From assembly GCA_020440825.1 (NCBI GenBank), contig JAGRNJ010000002.1, positions 1 to 64,000 of the forward strand: a DNA stretch of 64,000 nt, written 5' to 3'. Below, one piece after another: positions 56,327 through 64,000 of the stretch. How positions within the stretch are numbered: position 1 is the stretch's first letter; each line of letters opens with the position of its first letter. The DNA comes from Leptospiraceae bacterium (GTDB lineage: Bacteria; Spirochaetota; Leptospiria; Turneriellales; Turneriellaceae). The notes beneath the pieces are model-generated. The model had not been told where the DNA came from. It ran no database searches and saw only the letters and a list, made by a program, of their open reading frames with translations. The position numbers and the translations under genes are program-made.

Positions 56327-57112
56327 ATGGATCTGGCATATATTGGTGGTCTTTTCGTTGCATTATTTGTATTGGTTCTAGGGGTGTTTGCTGGTGGGGT
56401 TGCGCCTAGCTCCCTGATTGACGTTGCATCGATTCTGATTACTGCCGGAGGTTCCATTGCAACTGTTGTGATGTCGAATCCGCTGGCGCTTTCCATGAAA
56501 ATCCCGACAATTTTCAAACAGGCCTTGAATGAGCCTAAAGTTGACTTGAAATCTAAAATTTTACAGATCGTTAGCTTTTCTGAAAAAGCCCGTCGCGATG
56601 GTTTGTTGGCATTAGAAGACGACATGGATAAGCTGGATGACACATTCTTAAAGAAAGCATTGCAGCTGGTTGTTGACGGAACAGACCCGGAGATTGTTCG
56701 GAATGTTATGCAGATTGAGATTGATGCCTTAGACCAGCGTCATGCAGGAAACCGGGCGTGGTTTGATTCCTGGGGCACGATGGCTCCTGCTTTCGGGATG
56801 TTAGGAACCCTGATCGGTCTGGTTGGGATGCTTGCCAACCTCGGTGGGGATGCATCGAGTCTTGGTAAAGCAATGGCTGCTGCCTTGATTACCACTCTTT
56901 ACGGGTCTTTTATTGCGAACGTATTTGCACTGCCGGTTGCCAGTAAATTAAAAGCCCGCACCATTACAGAGTTGACCATCCGGCAGATTCTACTCGAAGG
57001 AACTTTGTCGATTCAAGCGGGAGATAATCCGCGTATTGTTATGGAAAAATTAGTGAGTTATCTGCCGCCGGTTGAGCGACTGGATATTCTCGAAGCACAA
57101 AAAAGAGATTAA
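56327..57112 (+). CDS. motA: Flagellar stator protein MotA
   Basis: A 261-residue protein with four hydrophobic segments (two near ~5-55 and two near ~150-215). MotA signatures are present: SLIDVASILITAGGSIA, the cytoplasmic loop with charged residues near ~90-130, and WGTMAPAFGMLGTLIGLVGMLANL with the conserved proline, then MAAALITTLYGSFIANV. It forms the ring around MotB in the stator. AGGTAAAG gives the ribosome site two bases after flbD. Confidence 0.96.
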   Translation: MDLAYIGGLFVALFVLVLGVFAGGVAPSSLIDVASILITAGGSIATVVMSNPLALSMKIPTIFKQALNEPKVDLKSKILQIVSFSEKARRDGLLALEDDMDKLDDTFLKKALQLVVDGTDPEIVRNVMQIEIDALDQRHAGNRAWFDSWGTMAPAFGMLGTLIGLVGMLANLGGDASSLGKAMAAALITTLYGSFIANVFALPVASKLKARTITELTIRQILLEGTLSIQAGDNPRIVMEKLVSYLPPVERLDILEAQKRD

Positions 57113-57118
57113 AAACAA

Positions 57119-57919
57119 ATGGCGTCGAAGAAACCAAAATGCCCTGATTGTATCCAGAAAGTGCCGGAGTATATGGCAACCTATGGTGACTTTATCACTC
57201 TGCTGCTGGTATTCTTCGTTGCACTTTACAAACCAACCGCGAGATCTGATGATGAAATGCGTCTGATTATGTCGGCTTTCAAAGGGTCTATGGGTATGTT
57301 TGAAGGTGGCCAGACTTTGTCAAAAGGCAGACTTGAAGATATGGGTATGACAGTTGAGTCTTTACCAGCACAGGAAAAGGGCACTACATTGTCGAAAGCA
57401 ATGAAAATTGCGACCGAAATATTTAAGCCCGAAATCAAATCGAGAAAGGTGGTTGTGCAGCAAGATGAACGTGGGATTACGATTTCTCTGGTGGGCAGTG
57501 ATCATTTTGCACCCGGCTCGGCACGTTTGACCGACGAAACTCGAAAAATACTGACAAAAGTCGGAGACCTGCTGCGCAATCTAAGTTCTTTTGTACGAAT
57601 TGAAGGGCATGCCGATGAAACCCCGGTTGCATCAGGCCCGGCATCAGAACGTTATGAAACTAATTGGGAACTGGCCTCTCAACGTTCCATAAATGTTTTG
57701 CGATTTTTACATGAAAATGAGGATGTAGATCCCGGCAAAATGTCGGCGGTATCCTATGGGCGGTACCGACCGGTTACAGAATCGCCTACCCCTGAAGGCA
57801 GAGCGTTAAACCGCAGAGTCGATATCGTTATTTTATCTGGCAAAGAATATAAAAGAGATTACAAAGACGAGAACCTTCCAGAAAGCAGGGTTCCGGGAAG
57901 CGAATGGACAGTACCATAA
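57119..57919 (+). CDS. motB: Flagellar stator protein MotB
   Basis: A 266-residue protein. Its single transmembrane helix starts at residue ~22 (YGDFITLLLVFFVALY) and contains the ion-binding Asp24. A plug/linker region follows, then an OmpA-like peptidoglycan-binding domain at ~120-250: RIEGHADETPV and NWELASQRSINVLRFL. A CPDC motif near the N-terminus is typical of this MotB lineage and may bind metal or just be structural. It starts six bases after motA. Confidence 0.96.
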   Translation: MASKKPKCPDCIQKVPEYMATYGDFITLLLVFFVALYKPTARSDDEMRLIMSAFKGSMGMFEGGQTLSKGRLEDMGMTVESLPAQEKGTTLSKAMKIATEIFKPEIKSRKVVVQQDERGITISLVGSDHFAPGSARLTDETRKILTKVGDLLRNLSSFVRIEGHADETPVASGPASERYETNWELASQRSINVLRFLHENEDVDPGKMSAVSYGRYRPVTESPTPEGRALNRRVDIVILSGKEYKRDYKDENLPESRVPGSEWTVP

Positions 57920-57946
57920 AGCCGGGTAAACCGGATCGGAGGAAAA

Positions 57947-58480
57947 ATGGCAGATGATGAATTGATGGATGAAGATGACGACGAACTCTCGGGTCCCGCC
58001 CCGGGAATGTCAGCGGGTCGATCTAAACTTGTAACCATATTGTTGTGGGTGGCGGGAGCCATTGCTGCAATTTTACTGATGGTGTTGATATCGTACTTTA
58101 TTGCTAAACGTGTAAAGACAGAAGCCTATAAAGAAGACCAGAATATAGTCATTGCACCGGCACCACCGCCGCTGGCTATCTTTAGATTTCAAAAAGAATT
58201 CCGGGTCAATACGGCAGATCTTGATGAGCCTCACTTTATTCAGGTTTCGATGACTTTTGGTTATGAAACCGAGAATAAACTGCTGGAAGGTGAATTGATC
58301 GCCAGACAGGCACAGATGATGCATATTATAAACATCATACTGGGTGGTAAGAAAAAAGACGAATTAACTACAACATTGCAGAAGTTAAATCTGGCAGAAG
58401 AAATTAAAAGCCAGATAAATATGATCATGCGCAATGGCAAAATAGACGAAGTTTATTTTGAACAACTGGTGATCAGCTAA
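57947..58480 (+). CDS. fliL: Flagellar basal-body protein FliL
   Basis: A 177-residue protein. An acidic cytoplasmic N-terminus (DDELMDEDDDELSG) precedes one transmembrane helix at ~27-52. The periplasmic FliL domain follows with the features FQKEFRVNTADLDEPHFIQVSMTFGYE and, near the end, the usual SQINMIMRNGKIDEVYFEQLVIS. FliL surrounds the stator and tunes torque. GATCGGAGG ribosome-type sequence precedes the ATG. The gene is 27 bases after motB and 10 bases before fliY. Confidence 0.93.
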   Translation: MADDELMDEDDDELSGPAPGMSAGRSKLVTILLWVAGAIAAILLMVLISYFIAKRVKTEAYKEDQNIVIAPAPPPLAIFRFQKEFRVNTADLDEPHFIQVSMTFGYETENKLLEGELIARQAQMMHIINIILGGKKKDELTTTLQKLNLAEEIKSQINMIMRNGKIDEVYFEQLVIS

Positions 58481-58490
58481 GAGGTATAAA

Positions 58491-59597
58491 ATGGGTGACG
58501 GTTCTTTATCACAAGAAGAAATAGATGCGCTACTTATGGGCGCAGACGATATGGGAGGCGGCGGCGGTGGCGCTGGTGCTGATCCTTTTGCTGGCATGGG
58601 CGGTGGCGGTGCTGGTGGCGGCGGAGGCCTGTCACCCAGCGAAACTGACCTGCTGACAGATGCGTTCAATGAAGCCATGGCGACGGCCGGCAATCAGGCC
58701 AGTGCCTTACTCGAAAGCAAGACCACTTCAATTAAAGTAACTAAGATCGAACAGGTTGACGGTTCCGTACCCGGCAGCGAGGTTCAACCCGGTAGTCCAG
58801 TCATAAAAATATCGATGGGCAGCTATGCATCATGTTTCGTATTCCCGACAGATATTGCCGGTCGAATAGCGATGTTGATGATGGGGCAAGAGGGCGTGCC
58901 GGATGAAATTGACGAAGCACATTTATCTACTCTTAGTGAACTGTTGAATACCATCGTCAGTTCAATGTCAAATGGACTAGCGGGCAAGTTCAACGACTCA
59001 TTGACCCCGGGAGCGCCAGACGGGGTACTATTCAATTCTGCGGCTGATTTGCCCACATACAATGGAAATGTTGCAAAGATAACCTATTCTGTAAACATTG
59101 AAGGTTTACCGGGCAGTAAGATTGTTCAGTACCTCGATGGAGCGGCCGCGAAAAAGTGGGCGGGTTCTCTTTCTGGTTCTGGCGCAGCGGCATCTTCTGC
59201 AAGCAGTGGCGGGGACTTTGATTTCGGAGCACCCGCATCAAGTGGCAATGTGATGAGCGGCGGCGGCATACCTATGAACCCGGTCAATTTCCCGAGCTTA
59301 CAGGCATCCGCAAGTTCAAATCAACAATTGCCGCCAAACTTTGAACTGCTGCTCGACGTGCAGATGGTGATGACTGTAGAACTCGGGCGTACCAGAAAAT
59401 ATGTAAAAGATATTCTGGGCCTCGGTGAAGGTTCCATTATTGAGTTAGATAAGCTCGCCGGTGAACCGGTTGACCTTTTGGTAAATGGTAAATTGATCGC
59501 CAAAGGCGAGGTTGTGGTAATTGATGAAAACTTCGGTGTGCGGGTCACGGACATTGTTGGGCCGTCTGAACGAATTGCCAGAATGGGCAGTAACTAA
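58491..59597 (+). CDS. fliY: Flagellar motor switch protein FliY (CheC-FliN type)
   Basis: A 368-residue protein. It opens with the CheY-binding motif LSQEEIDALL (shared by FliM and FliY), then a glycine-rich linker (~20-45). A CheC-like domain follows at ~50-215, with degenerate active-site helices (TDAFNEAMATAGNQ and LSELLNTIVSSMSN). The C-terminal FliN/SpoA domain lies at ~275-365: LLLDVQMVMTVELGRTRKYVKDILGLGEGSIIEL, then GEVVVIDENFGVRVTDI. The CheC-SpoA order favours FliY over FliM. It binds CheY and may dephosphorylate it if the CheC sites work. No fliM is in this operon. Confidence 0.9.
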   Translation: MGDGSLSQEEIDALLMGADDMGGGGGGAGADPFAGMGGGGAGGGGGLSPSETDLLTDAFNEAMATAGNQASALLESKTTSIKVTKIEQVDGSVPGSEVQPGSPVIKISMGSYASCFVFPTDIAGRIAMLMMGQEGVPDEIDEAHLSTLSELLNTIVSSMSNGLAGKFNDSLTPGAPDGVLFNSAADLPTYNGNVAKITYSVNIEGLPGSKIVQYLDGAAAKKWAGSLSGSGAAASSASSGGDFDFGAPASSGNVMSGGGIPMNPVNFPSLQASASSNQQLPPNFELLLDVQMVMTVELGRTRKYVKDILGLGEGSIIELDKLAGEPVDLLVNGKLIAKGEVVVIDENFGVRVTDIVGPSERIARMGSN

Positions 59598-59621
59598 AGA
59601 AATACAATTACTGTTAAAATA

Positions 59622-60095
59622 CTAAGGCTGGCAGACAGCAGTGACCTCATTTGAGGGGTCACTGCGTATACCTTTTCTTGAGTGTGCCGCAATTCTAAAG
59701 TAATAGGTAATTGGCGGGGAAGATTCGCACAGAAACTGCAGGGTAGATGTAAAGTTAATTCCGGATATAACTCTAGTCAAAACCGTGTTCGGTGCAAAAT
59801 CTTCCGGGCCATGCTGAAAAGTCGGGGTAGCTCCGTTAAAAATCAAAGCAGGCACGCTGGCATCGAGTTCGCCATCACCAATTGTTTGTCGAGCGACATA
59901 TAGATTATAACCATCAAACGTTTTTTCCTGATTCTGCACCGAATAAGATACTTGAAATTGACGACCTGCCAAGGCAGTAACCTGTAAACCAACCGGCCGA
60001 TTGAGAAAGTTCTCCTGATCAAACGGAATATCATTGCCGCAATTCAGCAGAAAACCCAAAAAAAATATAGAGGTAAAATGGCGGATGAATTTCAT
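59622..60095 (-). CDS. Small lipoprotein with fibronectin-III-like domain
   Basis: A 157-residue protein. The lipoprotein signal ends FLLNC (Cys near 19). The rest looks like one fibronectin type III-like beta domain: PVGLQVTALAGRQFQVSYSVQN near the start, YNLYVARQT in the middle and TYYFRIAAHSRKGIRSDPSNEV at the end, which is the FN3 pattern. Two cysteines near the end (FLCESS, VCQP) may form a disulfide. It would be anchored in a membrane. Its 3' end converges on fliY. It follows the 525-residue exported-protein gene. Confidence 0.75.
   Translation of the reverse strand: MKFIRHFTSIFFLGFLLNCGNDIPFDQENFLNRPVGLQVTALAGRQFQVSYSVQNQEKTFDGYNLYVARQTIGDGELDASVPALIFNGATPTFQHGPEDFAPNTVLTRVISGINFTSTLQFLCESSPPITYYFRIAAHSRKGIRSDPSNEVTAVCQP
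59638..59665. terminator. Possible bidirectional terminator hairpin
   Basis: GCAGTGACC (59638-59646) and GGTCACTGC (59657-59665) make a perfect 9-base stem with a 10-base loop that can pair further. It lies at the convergent ends of fliY and the lipoprotein gene, inside the latter's coding end. The T-run after it is short, so termination would be weak. Confidence 0.4.
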
Positions 60096-60122
60096 CTGTA
60101 GAACCAGTTCTCTTTATTTTTT

Positions 60123-61700
60123 CTAGTCTTCAAGTCTTTTACCGGCAACGCGAACAGACTTTAAGGTTCCTTCGATAATGTATAAAGAAGTACCTCCGAT
60201 TGATTTTCCAAGATAATTATTTGGGTTTAACAGATACTCCCGCACCGGAAGCAGCAAAGATTTTGGAACTTCCCGGTTCGAGAAATACATTTCAGCCAGG
60301 TTAGCCTGATTCATAAGAGGGTTCCCGGAATTTCCCGAGGTGAGAGAAACAGCGAGCCAGACAGGAACATCGGTCTGAACCTTACTGGGGTTAAAGCTCC
60401 TGGGTAGATCAAACCAGAAAGGACCGGCCGAGGTATGCAGCAAAGCCCGATATGCCGGCGATTCAGCATTCTGGCCCGCAGATGAAATTTGCAATTGATC
60501 ATGAATATGGGAAGAAACGGGATACTCGTCAATAAGTTGCACTTTAGCCAGCCGTCGATAAAGATCAGAGGTACGTGGTATCGAATATTCAGCTATAAGA
60601 TTCAACGGTATCTCAATACGATTATCTGAAGATTCGATGTAATCGTTTCTGGTTTCTATCAGAGTATTGCCGGTGCGAAATACATACCAGACAGATCCGT
60701 CGGCATGACCGGTCTTGAGAGCATAGCGTATATTCTCAACCTGCAATTGAGAATTTTCATTGCCGATGGTCTGCCAGAATTGTCGGACACTCTCTGGCTG
60801 GGTGCCCGATAATAAAAGTTTACCGGGGTGCCGTCGGGAAATCTGGCGCAGCAGACTTTTTACAGATAGAGCTGTCTGACCATTTGGTTTGTCTCCCATA
60901 ACAGCAAGAATGGTGGCATTGGGCTGGGAATTCAGCTGCGAGCGGGCACATTCCCAAAGCGCAGAATAATCGGTCGTGGCACCCTGACGAGGGAACTGCA
61001 TTGACGACATTGCCGAAGTTACCCGCGACAAATTCGGGGTGAAGGTTATTTTTGTGATTCTGGTATCGCCTGCACAGACACCGTTTATAGAATTCAGAGC
61101 AGGTCGAAATTTTTTACGCAGGTATTGCCAGTCTAATGCATCTGCATTCCCGTCGAGTACCAGCAAGGTGGCTGAACCGGGATTTTGTTTTTTCAATTCT
61201 GCTGCTTTTTTTGAAATTACCGGGAATCTTTCTTCTAAGTGGTTTCCCAAAACAACCAATAGGCTGCTACCCTGGCTGGTGATAGGATCGGTGATCAGAT
61301 TTGATGACAGGTAGTATACCTGTGAAGAAACCTGGAAGCCCCGATTCGTAGTCCTGACCTCAATCAAGAGCAAGCGGTCAGCTTCGACCCCTCTTGCTAT
61401 GGCAGTCAATTTTGGCGTAGAAGAGCGTTGCATCGGTGAAAAACCAGCCATAACAGCTGCATTGGCGACATTCGAACTATCTAACAGGCCCGGAGTTCGT
61501 AAAAATTTCAGGTAGGCTGTGGACAGTGCAGCCAGTTCGGATGATAATTCTGCAGGCTGCCAGGTTTTGTTGAGTCTTATTGTTTGCCCATCGGACAATA
61601 CTCTAACTGGGAGAATACCAACGGTGTCTGCCCAGACAGACGTTGAAAAAAAAACGAGCAGAAAACGACAGATGCAGGTAACACGAAACATTGTAGTCAA
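60123..61700 (-). CDS. Exported protein of unknown function
   Basis: A 525-residue protein with a signal peptide cleaved near VWADTV. The mature protein begins VGILPVRVLSDGQTIR, reminiscent of a nucleotide-binding-like or TolB N-terminal-like domain that assembles short strands. Residues ~165-300 resemble a VWA-type Rossmann fold (TLLVLDGNADALDW, TTDYSALWECARS, ATILAVMGD) but without a clear MIDAS motif. I cannot name a family. The next gene downstream is the FN3 lipoprotein (28 bases on), so both may work at the cell envelope. An ATG at 61691 is an alternative start. Confidence 0.6.
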   Translation of the reverse strand: MTTMFRVTCICRFLLVFFSTSVWADTVGILPVRVLSDGQTIRLNKTWQPAELSSELAALSTAYLKFLRTPGLLDSSNVANAAVMAGFSPMQRSSTPKLTAIARGVEADRLLLIEVRTTNRGFQVSSQVYYLSSNLITDPITSQGSSLLVVLGNHLEERFPVISKKAAELKKQNPGSATLLVLDGNADALDWQYLRKKFRPALNSINGVCAGDTRITKITFTPNLSRVTSAMSSMQFPRQGATTDYSALWECARSQLNSQPNATILAVMGDKPNGQTALSVKSLLRQISRRHPGKLLLSGTQPESVRQFWQTIGNENSQLQVENIRYALKTGHADGSVWYVFRTGNTLIETRNDYIESSDNRIEIPLNLIAEYSIPRTSDLYRRLAKVQLIDEYPVSSHIHDQLQISSAGQNAESPAYRALLHTSAGPFWFDLPRSFNPSKVQTDVPVWLAVSLTSGNSGNPLMNQANLAEMYFSNREVPKSLLLPVREYLLNPNNYLGKSIGGTSLYIIEGTLKSVRVAGKRLED

Positions 61701-61792
61701 CAGGTTTGCAGATTCAACCAGCTTTTCGCTTGGTCAACTGATTTCTGCTAAAAATCTGATGAATCATAACATTTATCTGCCGAAAATAAAGT

Positions 61793-62479
61793 ATGACTTA
61801 CCATTGGAAGTACATCAAGGCTGAAAACCTGGAATTGCCTGAAATCTATTTTCTGAAAAATCAAACTGGTGACAGAATAAGGGTCGAAACCAATCGTCTC
61901 TCTGGTATGGTTAAAATCAGGGTCGAGAAAAACGACTCGTCATTGATTGAAGCTACCATTCGCAATGGGGTACTGTTAAGAGAACTGGATTTATCAGCAA
62001 AAGCTCCCAAAGATTTGTCTGATGATTTTCAACGATATCGTCTCGACTTGAGTTCTTTGCCCGACACTGGTATACTGCGTTTAATTGGTGGCAACTACGG
62101 TATCATGACAGAGTTTCTGGGCTCTGCAGAAAAAAAAGCATTTGGCCCCGAGAGCGAAGTAGTTGTAAAGAAAATCAGAGATCTGGTGCGCAAAATCATT
62201 GGTCTCCCTTTCCGTTTTTTACGGTTTCTGAGAGACGGGGTTTTACAGAAGCCCCGCTTCAGTGATCTGCTCGATATTTCGTTTGTTATGGGTTTAGCTG
62301 CCGGTGTTTATTCCATCAATTTTAATGCAGTGCAAAGCGGCTTCCTGATTGCTGTGGGTGCGTTTGCCGGGGTTATGCTCGACATTCTTGTCAGACGCAA
62401 TGATGTTCTGCTGTCGAAATTTCTTATCTTAGGGATTACCGGTGTCTATGGTCTGCACTATGGTTTTATCTACCAGTAA
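61793..62479 (+). CDS. Membrane protein of unknown function
   Basis: A 228-residue protein. Residues ~1-110 look like a beta-rich soluble domain without signal peptide; ~120-150 is a basic amphipathic stretch (LVRKIIGLPFRFLRFLRD); two or three hydrophobic segments lie at ~165-228. So the soluble part is probably cytoplasmic and the C-terminus is embedded in the inner membrane. No family recognised. It is divergent from the 525-residue exported protein and precedes the HIT gene by 40 bases. Confidence 0.55.
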   Translation: MTYHWKYIKAENLELPEIYFLKNQTGDRIRVETNRLSGMVKIRVEKNDSSLIEATIRNGVLLRELDLSAKAPKDLSDDFQRYRLDLSSLPDTGILRLIGGNYGIMTEFLGSAEKKAFGPESEVVVKKIRDLVRKIIGLPFRFLRFLRDGVLQKPRFSDLLDISFVMGLAAGVYSINFNAVQSGFLIAVGAFAGVMLDILVRRNDVLLSKFLILGITGVYGLHYGFIYQ

Positions 62480-62519
62480 AAAAAGGTTGTCGAATGTTCG
62501 ACTCTCTTGAATCTGCGAT

Positions 62520-62858
62520 ATGGCCGATTGTCTGTTTTGTAAAATTATAGCCCGTGAAATTCCGGCAGAAATTATTGCCGAAGGGGATGATTATCTCGCA
62601 TTTAAAGACATTCATCCTCAGGCACCAGTCCATTTTCTTGTTATTCCCAAATTACATATTCAGTCTTTGGCTCATGTTGCTGACCCTGAAACACTGTTGG
62701 CAACAATGGGAGCCATTGTCGAGGTTGCCCGAGAGCAGGGACTTGATGAAAACGGCTACCGGGTCGTAAATAATGTGGGCAAATATGGTGGCCAGACAGT
62801 AAATCATATTCATTTTCATGTTCTTTCGGGCCGCAGATTGACCTGGCCACCCGGCTAA
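62520..62858 (+). CDS. HIT-family (HINT) nucleotide-binding protein
   Basis: A 112-residue protein with the histidine-triad motif VNHIHFHVLSGR near the end and LFCKIIAREIPAEIIAEGDDYLAFKDI at the start, typical of HINT proteins. They hydrolyse purine phosphoramidates such as AMP-lysine. The C-terminal WPPG is the usual short tail of the HINT group. Length is normal. The ATG is followed closely by ADCLFCKII, as in the family. Confidence 0.95.
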   Translation: MADCLFCKIIAREIPAEIIAEGDDYLAFKDIHPQAPVHFLVIPKLHIQSLAHVADPETLLATMGAIVEVAREQGLDENGYRVVNNVGKYGGQTVNHIHFHVLSGRRLTWPPG

Positions 62859-62875
62859 AAAATTCTTAAACTTCT

Positions 62876-63901
62876 GTGCAGTTTTTTAGACGCTATCGAA
62901 AAGTTCTGTTTTTTACAGGAATTCCCATCTTGCTGTTCGTTATACTTAGCGCGGGGCTGTGGATTTCATTGCCGCGGCTTATTCGCGCAAATCTGCCGGC
63001 TTTCTTAAATTTTGAAAATGTTGAGATTCATCCCTGGCGTCAGAAAATTGTTTTTACGGGACCGGCGATCGGGGTTACTGAAGAGTGCGGGTTTGATGAG
63101 CTCATTCGGGCGCAGAAACTTGTCTTGTCGATGCAGTGGTATCCTCCTGCAATTGAAGAGATATTCATTGAAGGGGCAAGACTGAATCTTGAAATTAAAG
63201 AAAATGATATATGCGGATACCCGACTACTCGGGATGAAGACAGCTCAGAAGAAGAACTACTCAAGCATACGCGTATTTTTGTACCGAGCGGTGAGATTCA
63301 TATTCCCTCTATTGATTACACTCTGAAATTACAAAATATGGAAGGCGAACTGGTTCTCGAGCCGGGATGGCGTTCGATACGCTCATTAAGGGGCAAGATA
63401 GTCGATTCCTGGAATGGAAAATTTGATTTTCGACTGGATGCAGGCTGGTCAACCCCGCCCACGAAAGGGGCAATACAGGGTCGAAGAAGACTCGATGCAG
63501 CTGCTAAAATTGTCGGCGGCTGGCAGAATTTAACGGTTTTTAACCGGTTCATGATTGAGAATGCCCGAATAATTTCTGGTGCTGGTAATGTGGAAGTAAA
63601 ATTGAATCTCAAAGAAGGGGTACTCGAAGCCGATCACTTCATTCAAACGGTGGGGCTAAAACTGGGCGGAGAGCTGCGACAGGGATTATTGAGAATTTCA
63701 TACAATGACATCGTAGAAATTCTCGAAGTTCGAAAAGGTGTCACCGAGAATAATATTAGAATTGCCGGCCGAATCGATAAACCGGGCTTCAACTATGTGA
63801 ACCTGCTGACCCATGAAATCAATACCAAACTTGAAGCGAAGATTCGGGCGCATTTCATGAAAATACAGAATCTGCTACCCAAACTGTCTTTCTGGCCTTA
63901 A
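62876..63901 (+). CDS. AsmA/TamB-like membrane-anchored protein
   Basis: A 341-residue protein starting at GTG. An N-terminal transmembrane anchor lies at ~10-32, followed by a long beta-rich body. The opening (LPAFLNFENVEIHPWRQKIVFTGPAIGV) and the pattern of ligand-groove strands resemble AsmA-like or DUF748 proteins, which help lipid movement between membranes. Two cysteines (EECGF, DICGY) occur near the N-terminus. It is short for AsmA, so it may be a minimal version. It follows the HIT gene by 17 bases. Confidence 0.55.
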   Translation: MQFFRRYRKVLFFTGIPILLFVILSAGLWISLPRLIRANLPAFLNFENVEIHPWRQKIVFTGPAIGVTEECGFDELIRAQKLVLSMQWYPPAIEEIFIEGARLNLEIKENDICGYPTTRDEDSSEEELLKHTRIFVPSGEIHIPSIDYTLKLQNMEGELVLEPGWRSIRSLRGKIVDSWNGKFDFRLDAGWSTPPTKGAIQGRRRLDAAAKIVGGWQNLTVFNRFMIENARIISGAGNVEVKLNLKEGVLEADHFIQTVGLKLGGELRQGLLRISYNDIVEILEVRKGVTENNIRIAGRIDKPGFNYVNLLTHEINTKLEAKIRAHFMKIQNLLPKLSFWP

Positions 63902-63917
63902 TTTCGATTGACTGCTC

Positions 63918-64000
63918 ATGAGAATCGCTTATTTGCATACCATGTACCCGAAAGAGATTGCGAATATTGAGAGAAACCGGTCTGAAATTTATCGAGTTTC
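63918..64000 (+). CDS. Start of an unidentified gene, cut by the window end
   Basis: An ATG at 63918 opens a frame that runs to the window edge (27 codons). The first residues, MRIAYLHTMYP, resemble the first strand of many glycosyltransferases (GT-B), but this is too short for assignment. It begins 16 bases after the AsmA-like stop, so it may be in the same transcript. Confidence 0.5.
   Translation, partial: MRIAYLHTMYPKEIANIERNRSEIYRV

Noticed and set aside
58491-59597. Calling this gene fliM
   Set aside because: It shares the LSQEEIDALL opening with FliM, but the CheC-like middle and full FliN-type end fit FliY better.

Overview
The window looks like a chromosomal segment of a spirochaete, most probably from or near the Leptospirales. 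The grounds are flbD-motA-motB-fliL-fliY and fliO-P-Q-R flagellar clusters, a bactofilin next to a LytM-like protein, a SthK/LliK-like cyclic-nucleotide-gated potassium channel, many lipoprotein signal peptides with relaxed lipoboxes, and an S21 protein close in sequence to Leptospira S21. This is judged from remembered family sequences without a database search, so the placement is moderate confidence. The DNA is almost fully coding, base composition looks even, and I see no tRNA, rRNA, CRISPR array, transposase or phage gene.

Layout. 1-2.0 kb: a glycosidase-like protein, possibly cut at its 5' end. 2.1-5.7 kb: an exported TPR/CHAT-like protein with a small lipoprotein, divergent from a FecR-domain protein. 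5.8-7.3 kb: a degenerate M23/LytM protein plus bactofilin. 7.3-14 kb (minus): SNF2 helicase, rpsU, dnaG, ccmC, a small membrane protein and a DUF1175 protein. 14-18.8 kb: three tandem paralogous outer-membrane-type proteins. 18.8-26.3 kb: a lysophospholipase-like hydrolase, a DUF6279-like lipoprotein, a minus-strand chain (alpha/beta hydrolase, M14 peptidase, glgA, avtA) and a sulfatase-modifying-factor-fold lipoprotein. 26.4-33.7 kb: prfC, an exported HEAT-like protein, tldD, a VWA-STAS fusion and the (p)ppGpp synthetase/hydrolase.

33.9-42.9 kb: a GT4 glycosyltransferase, a membrane protein, cheW, a POTRA/beta-barrel protein that appears to start at CTG, ribD, pyk, ychF and the cyclic-nucleotide-gated channel. 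42.9-44.8 kb: ridA, a promoter pointing into a 118-bp palindromic MITE-like element, a glutathione S-transferase and a DUF1801 protein. 44.8-48.5 kb: fliOPQR (minus) and an M23 lipoprotein. 48.5-53.7 kb: leuS, 5-formyl-THF cyclo-ligase, an SDR enzyme and a metallo-beta-lactamase-fold protein with a degraded metal site. 53.8-59.6 kb: a lamin-tail lipoprotein, an MptE/Maf-like protein and the flagellar motor operon. 59.6-64 kb: a lipoprotein, two unrecognised proteins, a HIT protein, an AsmA-like protein and the start of one more gene.

Two themes recur. One is motility and envelope: stator, switch, export gate, CheW, bactofilin, LytM proteins and barrel proteins. The other is enzyme folds that seem to have lost their catalytic residues: the CHAT protein, a LytM protein, an MBL protein and a formylglycine-enzyme-like lipoprotein. 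The best candidates for something undescribed are the CTG-initiated POTRA barrel, the cysteine-free CHAT protein opposite FecR, the VWA-STAS fusion, and the MITE-like element with its promoter.
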